A stretch of 64,000 nt of DNA. It comes from Auxenochlorella pyrenoidosa (lineage: Eukaryota; Chlorophyta; Trebouxiophyceae; Chlorellales; Chlorellaceae). Made by a program: the position numbers and the translations under genes. Positions 23,800 through 32,529 of the stretch are shown here, in pieces (within the stretch, counting starts at the first letter, position 1; each line of letters opens with the position of its first letter). The stretch covers positions 575,144 to 639,143 of the forward strand of contig KQ482061.1 in NCBI GenBank assembly GCA_001430745.1. Reading direction: 5' to 3'. Under the pieces are notes generated by a model. It was not told the origin of the DNA. It did no database searches and saw only the letters and a program-made list of their open reading frames with translations.

Positions 23800-24668
23800 A
23801 TGCAGCTGGCGCCCCGCCTGCCGCTGGGCCCCACCCGCGCTAGCGGTGATGGTGAACTGACCCTCATTCTGGTTGGGGTGTTGCCAACTCTTGGTGCAGT
23901 GGCCGGGGCTTTTTACGCCCAGAATGAGGTGCTGGTGGCTGGGCGCCAGGCAGTTTTGCAGGATGCTGCGACTAAGGAGGAGCTGAAGGTGGCCAGCTGC
24001 ACGCTCTCCACCACCTGCTTTATGTCCTCTTTGGTTGCGAGGCCACCTAGCGCCTGTCAGGGCGGATGGACGGCCTCGCAACCAAAGAGGACATCCAGCA
24101 GGTGGTGGAGAGCGTGCACCAGCTGAACAAGAGCATGCAGCAGCTGGCCATTGACTTGCGGGCCACCCAGGAGAGCGTGCAGCAGCTGGACATGCACGTG
24201 CAGCAGGTGGGACATGCGCGTGCAGGCGTTGCAGAACAGCCTGCCCAAGCTGCTGGGCGTTGCCGCCTTTGCAGGCGCGGCCCTGGCAGCAGCAGCAGCC
24301 ATGTCCAGCGCCGGCCAGGCAGCAGCAGCAGCCGCAGACGGCGGCAAGCAGCAGCGGCAGCAGCAGCTGGTGCCAGCGCAGGGCAGCGGGCTGCTGCCCG
24401 CGCCTGGCGCTGATGAGCTGGTGAGCCGCGATGCCCGTCACGGCCAGCAGGGGTGCAGACAAGGGAGGGCAGGGGCAGTGAGCTGCAGGCCTGCAGTTGC
24501 TAGCCCCCCAGCTGCCTTGCACTGCCTGCACTGCGCCACGCCGCCCCAGTTTCTTGGTCCACGCCTTTCCGGCTGCACTGCTAAACCACACCCCCCACCC
24601 CCACCCCACTCCGTGTGCTCCAGCAGGGCGCTGAGGCCGGAGACCCTTTCGGGGGCAGTGACAGCTGA
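23800..24668 (+). CDS. membrane-anchored coiled-coil protein with a frameshift, unknown function
   Basis: Proposed exons: 23800-23988, 24051-24420, 24624-24668. The first encodes a short basic leader, then one hydrophobic helix (ELTLILVGVLPTLGAVAGAF) and ATKEELK. The second continues RLSGRMDGLATKEDIQQVV, so the ATKEE/ATKED register repeats and forms a coiled coil. Near 24207-24211 the frame shifts by one base: GGTGGGAC would need one G fewer to join HVQQV to DMRVQALQNSLPKLL. This may be a sequencing error in a G run or a true lesion. A second hydrophobic, Ala-rich helix follows. The last exon gives QGAEAGDPFGGSDS and a stop at 24666; an alternative end at 25011 (acceptor 24963) is possible. 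The 62-nt first intron is mostly the reverse complement of the next exon. Confidence 0.5.
23995..24124. repeat. inverted repeat spanning an intron and the adjacent exon
   Basis: The left arm 23995-24044 matches the reverse complement of 24072-24124 with two mismatches and one 3-nt gap. The left arm fills most of the 62-nt intron at 23989-24050. The right arm is coding (GLATKEDIQQVVESV). The loop is only about 27 nt, so the pre-mRNA can fold into a strong hairpin. Confidence 0.9.
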
Positions 24669-25048
24669 TCCTTGCAACCGTGGCGCACCCATGCGTCGTC
24701 GACGCCTCAGCAGGTGGGGATGCTTGGGCAGGCCGAGCTGGCTCTGCCTGCCGTGCAGCAGCCTGCGCGCTGAGCTCCTCCTCAGCGCTTCATGCGAGCA
24801 CGCAACCTTGCAGACCTGGACAGCTGCTGTGCAGCAGCATGACGAAGGCAGCGGCTCGCTGCTTCTGAGCAGGCAGTCTGCTTGGTGTGCATGGCACTTA
24901 TGCTTGCCTGGCCGGCCACTCCTCCGCAGGCTCTGCAGGAACAGCCTGATGGCCCCTCCCCAGGAGCGGTTGGCGGCAAAATCGGCGGCGGCACCGGCCT
25001 CAGCAGACTGATGGCACCGGCAAGCAGCGCCGCGCAGCCCTCATCGCG

Positions 25049-25345
25049 TCTGTGTCTCCTTTTATTGCTGTATTCCTGAGCATGCATTGGGCCACACAGG
25101 AAGGGCGTGCTCGCGCAGATATCTGGGGAGGAAAATGAGGTGACGGTACAGATGGGTTCGATTTGGTAAGGGCCTGCACCAAATGCAGCTTAAGCAGCTG
25201 CAGCTTAGGGCTGCAGGTCTGCACCAAATGGAACCCATCTGTACCGTCACCTCAATTTCCGCCCGGATATCTGCGCCAGCACGCCCTTTTGTGTGTCCAT
25301 TGGCCAATGCATGCTCTGTGTCTCCTCTTATTTGCTGTATTCCTG
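25049..25345. repeat. direct repeats flanking the fold-back element
   Basis: TCTGTGTCTCCTTTTATTGC and what follows to CCTG (25049-25078) recurs at 25315-25345 with one inserted base and one substitution, in the same orientation. The two copies closely bracket the inverted repeat. Confidence 0.85.
25081..25313. repeat. fold-back (inverted) repeat, arms about 90 nt
   Basis: The left arm 25081-25167 pairs with the right arm 25223-25313. The core GAGGTGACGGTACAGATGGG is identical in both. The outer ends CATGCATTGG also pair. About ten differences occur over the arms, judged by eye. The loop is about 55 nt. No transposase frame is present. It could be a MITE-like or fold-back element, or an inverted duplication of a 3' UTR. 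Confidence 0.9.
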
Positions 25346-25862
25346 CCCGATGACTGCTTTTCTGCCAGCCCAACTCATTCGATCCTTGAGCGCCTGTACA
25401 GACATTTCTAACTGCAAGTGCATTGCACCGTTGTAGCCTGCATGAGATGAACTTCATTCTGATCCGAGAGGGAATCGCGCAAAATCGCGTGCTCAGTCCA
25501 GTGGGGTGGGCTGGCCTGGTCCCTGGAGGCCTCTTTCCTGTTGATGTCAACATCACTGCCCTGCCACCGTGGAGGAGCAGAGCTACCATGCAGTCCGCAC
25601 TGATAGCTTTCTGCACACCGTGTCTGCGCCTGAAACAATGCCTGCATTGGAAGGGCCTGCTGTCTGCAGCTGCAGCTGCGAGTCGCCACGCGGGCGCTGC
25701 CGCCGCTGCCAGTGTCGCCCAATTGCTGCATGCAGCTGCACTGTGACTCCACGTCTTTCTGAACCTCACTGGCTCGAAATCTAAGCTACCAGGTGTAAAT
25801 CGAAGCAGAGGAAGGCGAAGAGGCCGGCGCGCGGGAACCCTTCTTGCCCGCAAGCAGCAGCC

Positions 25863-28800
25863 ATGCCGCGAGAGAGACCCGTGGATCCCTGGGGACAGGT
25901 GCGCATTGACCGATCAGCGGCCCGGAAGGCGCCGGGTGGGCGACGTAGGAGCGCAAGAGCCTCCTCCTCTCTCTGCCGCAGGTTGACGATCTTGATGGCA
26001 CGGCGCACTACAAGACGCTTGGTGTAGAGCCCCGAGCCGGCACAGAGGACATCAAGCGGGTGAGGAGGACAGCGTGCCACCGCCAGTGCCGCCGCCGCCA
26101 GTGCCGCCTGCGCAGCGCCCAGGCCCCGTCGCCAAATGTACGGTCCTCATCTCTCTCTCGCATCGTCCAACCCTCTCTGTGCTTTACCCCTCTCAGGCAT
26201 ACCGCCAGCTGGCCAAGAGGCTGCACCCAGACAAGGGCGGCGACCCGGCCGCCTTTGGCCGGCTGCAGGCGGCGTTTGATGTGCTGGGAGATGCACAGAA
26301 GCGGCAGGTGTATGACACATGGGCTAAGGAGCTGCAGTTCAGGTGGGTGTGGGCACAGCCGCAAGCCTTCTGCAGTGGCCTGCACACGCCAGCACACGGA
26401 GGTTTGCATGTGCAGAGCGGAGGCAGGAGGCGGCGCCAGCGCACACTCAGTTGTTGGGGTGGGCTGCAGGCACGCGAGGAAGAGGGGGCCAGACAGCCAG
26501 CACACGGCGACATCAGGCATGCCAAGGCGCCGGCGCCTTGCCTCGCAGCCACCCCGTGCATGCGCCTGCACCTCCGCCCGCAGGTATGTGCGTGCAGCGG
26601 CCACCGGCGGCGGCGGGGCGGGCCTGGGGGGCGAGGACATCCTGCTGGACGAGTTCGAAAACCTGGGGCTGCATTGCGACCCAGCCACACAGGTAGGCGT
26701 TGGGCGACGCACATTGTCTATTCTTTTGTACGTGTGGGCACCGAGGCGGGTTGCCCTGGGCCCGCTTGTGCCCGAGGTGATGCCTCGTGTCCCTCCCCAA
26801 CCAACGACCTGCCCAGCTGGCTGCTTGCTGTGCCTGAGTGGGTGGGATGTGCTGGCAGGCGACGCTCGTAGCAGCGCCCACTGACCCGACTGCAGCCCCG
26901 CTGCTGCACTCCTGAGCAGCCCGTCGTGACGAGTGAGTCTGCCGGGCGGCCCGTCGGTCTGCAGCGCTGCCTTGCACCCATGCGCTGCCGCTGTGCTCTG
27001 CCCCTTGAGTGCAGCTGGTGGTGACGTGCGAGGTGTGCCGGCGGCCCGCCACCAAGGAGTGCTGGACCTGCGGCATGCAGATCTGCGAATTCTGCACCCT
27101 CAAGCGGCACTGGAAGGNNNNNNNNNNNNNNNNNNNNNNNNNNNNNNNNNNNNNNNNNNNNNNNNNNNNNNNNNNNNNNNNNNNNNNNNNNNNNNNNNNN
27201 NNNNNNNNNNNNNNNNNNNNNNNNNNNNNNNNNNNNNNNNNNNNNNNNNNNNNNNNNNNNNNNNNNNNNNNNNNNNNNNNNNNNNNNNNNNNNNNNNNNN
27301 NNNNNNNNNNNNNNNNNNNNNNNNNNNNNNNNNNNNNNNNNNNNNNNNNNNNNNNNNNNNNNNNNNNNNNNNNNNNNNNNNNNNNNNNNNNNNNNNNNNN
27401 NNNNNNNNNNNNNNNNNNNNNNNNNNNNNNNNNNNNNNNNNNNNNNNNNNNNNNNNNNNNNNNNNNNNNNNNNNNNNNNNNNNNNNNNNNNNNNNNNNNN
27501 NNNNNNNNNNNNNNNNNNNNNNNNNNNNNNNNNNNNNNNNNNNNNNNNNNNNNNNNNNNNNNNNNNNNNNNNNNNNNNNNNNNNNNNNNNNNNNNNNNNN
27601 NNNNNNNNNNNNNNNNNNNNNNNNNNNNNNNNNNNNNNNNNNNNNNNNNNNNNNNNNNNNNNNNNNNNNNNNNNNNNNNNNNNNNNNNNNNNNNNNNNNN
27701 NNNNNNNNNNNNNNNNNNNNNNNNNNNNNNNNNNNNNNNNNNNNNNNNNNNNNNNNNNNNNNNNNNNNNNNNNNNGATTGGGGGCGTGCTCAAGGCCGCT
27801 GAGTGTCGGCAGCGAGCGCAGAACCAGGAGCCGCGGCCATCGAGCTCCAGGGCGGCTCCCGCTGCACCCCCCCCGCGCAGGGCAGCTTCCCGCTGCACTG
27901 GCCGCTGGTCAACAGCGAGCACCTGCGGGAGAAGCTGGGCAGGCGGGAGCTGGACCGCAAGCGGATAGAGGACTCGGAGAAGCTGCAGCTGCAGGACCCC
28001 AACTTCAGGCGAGGCGGCCCGGCCGCACGGTGGGCGCGCCGTGCCGTGCGGCGCGCCAGCGCGGAGGGGTACCTGGCACCTCCCTGCGAAATCGCCTGCA
28101 GTGCATGGCCGGGCCCCTGCAAGGGCAAGCCAGCATTGAAGCGCAGCTTCCGCCACTTGTGGACATCTTGCAGGGTGCCACCTGAGCCCCAACCTGCCCC
28201 CCCCCCCCCCTTGCCCTCCCCCGTGCTGCAGGACCGAGGCGGAGCTAAAGGACATCCGGGCCTTCAAGCAGGCCGCCCTGGAGGTGCGGCAGCGGCCCGA
28301 CCGGGGCGCCACCACCTACGACCTGCGCCTGGCAAGGTTCTACATGTGGGCGCAGACGCCGGGCACCGCCTTCATCGCGTGCCGCGTCCCCACAGGTGGG
28401 GTGGGCGGCTGCGCTGTGCGTGCCGGCGGGGTCGCGGTGGGGGCTGTGAGAGCTGCTTCCATGCCTGCCGCATACTGTATCCTGCGCAGTGCGCCGGCGC
28501 GCAGATGGCGCATTGGATTGCAGCAGGCATGGCAGTCGATGCTCCAAAGCGAAGCAGGAGGGGCTGCTGTGCATTGTGAGCAGCCACCCTGCAAAGCCCA
28601 CTGTTGGCTTCAGCCCCCCCCGCCCCCCCACCCACCCACCCCCCCAGGCTACGCGGACCGCGAGCTGGTGATCGAGTGCAGCACGGCGCGGCTGCTGGTG
28701 CAGAGCGAGGACTCGCCGCCGCTCATAGACCGCCTCTTTGCGCACGACATCGACAGCAGCCGGCCCATCGAGAGCTTCAGGCGAGGGCGGGCAGGGGGCT

Positions 28801-29276
28801 GGGGTGGAGCGTGGCTGAGTGCGACTGAGCGTGGTGGGCAGGCGCAGGTTGAGAGAGTAGGGCATGCGGTGCTGGCAGGGAGGGTGCGGGGTCTGGGAGC
28901 GTGCGCGCCGCGTGCTTGGTCTCCTCGGTGGTCGCAGGTGCAGTGCAAACGGCGTGCCACTTGGCGTGCCGGTCCCTGCGCCATGGGCCCGCCAGCAGGG
29001 CTTGGTCTGAGCGCTGCAGGCCGACCCCCCCGCCGTGCCCGCAGGACCGAGGACAACCGGGTGTGCGTGCTGGCGGTGCCCAAGGCCCAGTGGGGGGAGC
29101 ACTGGCACCGCCTGTTCCGGGGGGACAGCGAGGGCGCGCGCTGCATGCAGCCGCCCTACACCCTGTCAGGTGGGTGGCAGCTGCCACAGGCGCGCCTGGC
29201 AGTGTGTGGAATTTCGGCTCCAGATCAGGGAGGGCAGGCGGGCGTGGTGGGCGGGTGGGTGGGCCTATGGGTTTGG

Positions 29277-29312
<36 letters not shown>

Positions 29313-30828
29313 CCAGGCACTGGGCAGGTGGCCCGCCCACTCTGGCAGGCAGGCACGCTTAGCCTAGTCCTTTGGCCCCTCCCTTGCTGTCTTCTTGATC
29401 TGCAGAGACGCAGGACGACGTGCTGCTGGAGCTGGAGCTGCCCTTCTGGATAGAGCGGGAGGACGTGGGGGTGGACTTTGGGCGCGCCCAGCTGCGCGTG
29501 GGGGTGCGTAACACGCTGCAGCTGGCGCGCACCTACTGGCGAAACAGGTCGGCGGGGGGCAGGCTGGCTGCCGCCTTCGTGGGAATCCTCGGGCTGGTGT
29601 GTGCAGCAGGCTGCGGCTGTCAGCGCGCAGTGGCCAAGCATGCTGGTGCTGCGGGGGGGCGGCAACGCATTGCACAGGGAATGAGGGACAACCTAGGGGC
29701 TCCCTTGGCTGGGATGGCTGGGATGCACTGCCAGCATGCATTCTGCGCTGGCAGCAAGCCCTGGCTGCCCGCGCCGCCCCTTTGCCCTGCAGCGAGGAGG
29801 AGGCTCGGCACCAGGACTACGCCGTGATTGTGCCGGAGCAGTGCGTGTGGTGCCTGGAGGAGGACACGAGCGCCGAGGGCGAGCGCTGCAAGCTGCTGGT
29901 GGTGACGCTGGCCCGCCCAGACCCCACAGAGGAGGAGGTGACGTACAAGAAAGGTGGGGGCCGAGCACAGCGCCGCCTGCCCTGGCCCCGGTCAACGAAC
30001 TTGGAGAGTTGGCCTGCAGCACCAGTCTGGCCGCGGGTGGAAGGGGACTGTACCAGTTCGCAGCTGTGCCAGGCTTGCAGCGGGGAAAGCGCTGCACGTG
30101 CCCTGGTGCCCCTCAGGCTGCCATGCCTCTGCCTTGGCGGCTGCCTGCCCTGTTCTGCTCTTGTGCAGGCAGCCAAGGTGCCCGAGAGTTGGATCCAAGA
30201 ATCAACCGCCACACTGCTGGGCAAACACGACCGCCCCTGCCGCCCCTCCGCTCCTCCCCTGCCGCCCAGGCAAGCGGCAGGACAACCGCGCAGCCAGCCG
30301 CCCCAACTCCCTGACCGACAAGGGCTGGCGCTTCTTTGCGGACGACGAGGACGTGTACGGGCTGGAGGACACGCTGCAGGTGGCTGTGTGTGGAGGGCGG
30401 CCTGCTGCTCTTCAGTGCTTGGCAGCGTCATCAAGGGCAGTTGCGGCTGCTGCCACTGCGGAGCCTGCCCTCCTCACTGCTGCCCGCCAGCTGTTGCGGC
30501 CCGGCTCCTGCTGCTGCCTGCTGGCTCTGCCAGGTTCAGCAGCGCCAACCGCATGCTGCCCGCAGAGGGCTGCTCTCGGCTCGCCCCCAGCCTGTGCCCG
30601 ATGCTCACCCCCAGAGCCGCCCGGCCCCTGGCGTGCCCGCAGGCGCTCTGCTTTCTGGAGCAGGGCCGCACGTTTGTGCCGGCCAAGCCCTGGGTGCGTG
30701 GCGAGGAGGGCAAGTGGGTGGCAGAGGAGCTGCTGCTGTCGCCGGCGGTGCGCGCGCACCTGGCGAGGCTGCGGGCACAGCGGCAGGAGCAGGGCGAGCA
30801 GATGGGGGCATCTGGCCTGGCGCCCTGA
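25863..30828 (+). CDS. J-domain cochaperone with B-box-like zinc finger and two CS domains
   Basis: Exons before the gap: 25863-25898, 25982-26059, 26197-26342, 26584-26692, and 27015 into the N run. After it: 27881-28008, 28232-28395, 28648-28780, 29045-29169, 29406-29547, 29793-29953, 30270-30379, 30643-30828. Residues about 15-90 form a J domain with the diagnostic HPDKGGD that stimulates Hsp70. Residues from about 124 give paired CxxC units (CEVCRRPATKECWTCGMQIC, then CTLKRHW), a B-box-like zinc site cut by the gap. Past the gap, YMWAQTPGTAFIACRVP, PLIDRLFAHDI and ESFRTEDNRVCVLAVPKA form a CS (p23/NudC-like) fold. A second CS-like unit follows (DVLLELELPFWI to LVVTLARPDP). Probable role: Hsp70/Hsp90 cochaperone or dynein-assembly-type factor (inference). 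The intron after 28780 has a GC donor. Confidence 0.87.
27118..27775. other. assembly gap (658 N)
   Basis: The N run cuts the zinc-finger exon of the J-domain gene. At least the end of that exon and one acceptor are missing. Confidence 1.
29275..29310. repeat. (GGCA)9 microsatellite in an intron
   Basis: Nine perfect GGCA units lie in the intron 29170-29405 of the J-domain/CS gene. Confidence 0.95.
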
Positions 30829-31011
30829 GCCGCAACCTCGGCCCCCCCCCCCCCCCCCCGCTGCCCACAGCATTACGAACGACCAAAGCTGGCGCCTCTG
30901 CTTGCCTGCACACCACCCTTGCTGGCATGTTGTTGTCTGCTTGCAGTGCATACATTGTAGCTGTGGCAGAGTTGCATGGGTGCAGAATGCCAGGGGCTTG
31001 TCAGCGATGGG

Positions 31012-31016
31012 TGTAA
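31012..31016 (+). terminator. TGTAA polyadenylation signal
   Basis: TGTAA lies 184 nt after the stop of the J-domain/CS gene. An 18-base C run (30842-30859) sits between them. Confidence 0.45.
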
Positions 31017-31043
31017 GCACACAGCTGGCCAGCTTCCAGGGCA

Positions 31044-31835
31044 TCACGAGCCATCGAGCCGGGCAAGCAGCAGCTGCTGCCGCAGCGCCCCCAAGCGCTG
31101 CCGCATGCGGCAGTGCAGGTCTGACTTTGCGGCCTTTGCGTGCGACTGCCAGAAGGCCTGGAAGCGGGGGTGGGGAGGGGGTGGGGTTTGTGTGAGCGGC
31201 AGGGCAAGGGGGCAGGGGGTTGGGGGCGGGGGGCAAAGTGCTGTCGCGATGCCAAATAAGTGGCACGTGCACAACCAGGCGGCTCACTTGCACAGAAAGC
31301 AGTATGGCGGACAGCGAAAGAGCCACGCGGCCACCAATGCTGAGGCAAGCAGTACAGCCCAGCACAACACAGCGCATGTTCTGTCCTGTGTGTTCTCCGC
31401 ACGGCACCCTCTGCATTCTGCGCTTGCCTCGAACAGTCGTGACGCCTCTTCGACCTGGGCCTCTGCTGCCGGTTCAGTGGTCGTGAACTGTATGGTCAGC
31501 CCCTGCTCCTGTTGCCCCTGGTGCGCCCCTCCGTTTGGCTGGTCGACGCTGCTGTGCTGCTCTGCCGCTGGCGCTCGAGCCACCGCAATTTCCAGGCCGC
31601 GCGGCAGCAGGCCCTGCCCCGCGTGCGCTCTTGAGGCGGGGTTGGTTGCTTCTTGGAAGGCGGAGAGCAGCAGGGAGGACACGGGGCTGTCTGCCGCTGT
31701 CGAGCACTGGAGTGTGTACTGCGGGCGACCTTGATCATCTGCTCCGCTTTGTAACACTGTCGTTGGCTGCGAGCAGGACTGCCGGGAGGCCGCAAGACGG
31801 TCGAGGGAGTTCGCCAGCTGCGCTGGGTCGGCCAT
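31044..31835 (-). CDS. small single-pass membrane protein, C-terminus uncertain
   Basis: The first exon, 31288-31835 (ATG at 31835, donor GTGAGC), encodes about 182 aa. It starts MADPAQLANSLDRLAASRQ, has a disordered middle, and a Cys-flanked hydrophobic helix near its end (CAVLCWAVLLASALVAAWLF). A likely second exon begins after the acceptor at about 31158 and encodes a basic amphipathic tail (LHCRMRQRLGALRQQLLLAR) ending at 31044. The phases do not fit this join (phase 2 into phase 0); in phase the tail would be a different frame ending at 31001. Either the splice is misread or there is a one-base error. No family recognised. It is convergent with the J-domain gene and divergent from the RRM gene. 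Confidence 0.4.
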
Positions 31836-32529
31836 CTTGCGGAATCAGGAACCTGAAGGTTTTCAGATCGCGATGAACATGCGATGTGTGGCTGAGGCGG
31901 CTGCAAACGAGATCCCACATGGCAGACACAAGACAGCGCAGCAGGCAAACCAAATTGCTGCCAGTGGGCATCTGTGTGTTCTCGCGCCACGCTTGTGACG
32001 TGCCAAAGTTTAGAGTGTTTCCCGAGCAGAGCGCAGGTAGGGAGGTCTGGCATAGCTTGCAGCAGCTCCCCTAGTGCCTGGTGCAGCCCTGCAGCAGTAA
32101 GAAACAATTTTGTGGCACATGCAGCTTTGAAGCGGCCCCGGGAGTGCGTGCAAAGCGCCGGAAGGTGTACCCTAGGCCGCCCGCGCCTTCCCTGCCGGCT
32201 TGGCTACCCTTCGCAGGCATGCGTATGTTTTCAGCACTTCTGCGCAGCTTCCCCCTTCCCCCAGAAGGGTGGTCCCTAAACCCCCCTCCCCACTCCCGCT
32301 CTTGCAGAGCCCCTTACTCGCCAAACTGGCGACTGTGGCTCTCCCCGGCACCAGCAGTGGCGGCTGGAATGAGCAGCAGCAGCTGTCAGACTTCCAGCCG
32401 CCGCCGCCCCTCCGCCCCGCCGACCGCGCCCTCCCGAGCGGCACCGCCCCCGTCGCCTCCCCACGCTCGCCGCTGCCAGCGACCATCCCGCAGCAGCAGG
32501 AGCTAGGGGCACCCGCACGTGCGGCAGGC
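31836..32529. other. upstream region of the RRM gene
   Basis: This spacer separates the divergent membrane-protein gene and the RRM gene. From about 32308, after a possible acceptor (TTGCAG), the RRM gene frame is already open and reads like coding sequence (LLAKLATVALPGTSSGGWN). An upstream exon holding the true start is therefore likely somewhere in this stretch. Confidence 0.45.

Larger units (their letters stand above)
24669..25862. other. intergenic region with fold-back element
   Basis: Apart from the alternative last exon of the preceding gene (24964-25011) I find no reliable gene here. The central part is taken by the fold-back repeat and its flanking direct repeats, listed separately. 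The frame at 25423-25746 has no family resemblance. Confidence 0.45.

Noticed and set aside
25423..25746. 108-codon plus-strand frame after the fold-back element
   Set aside because: No family features; the Ala-rich end is typical of chance frames in this base composition.
28009..28032. GT donor CACG|GTGGGC instead of the GC donor after NFR
   Set aside because: Not fully rejected: it is also in phase and would add about eight residues. The GC site is preferred because the same CTTCAG|GCGAGG is used at 28781, where no GT option keeps the CS domain.
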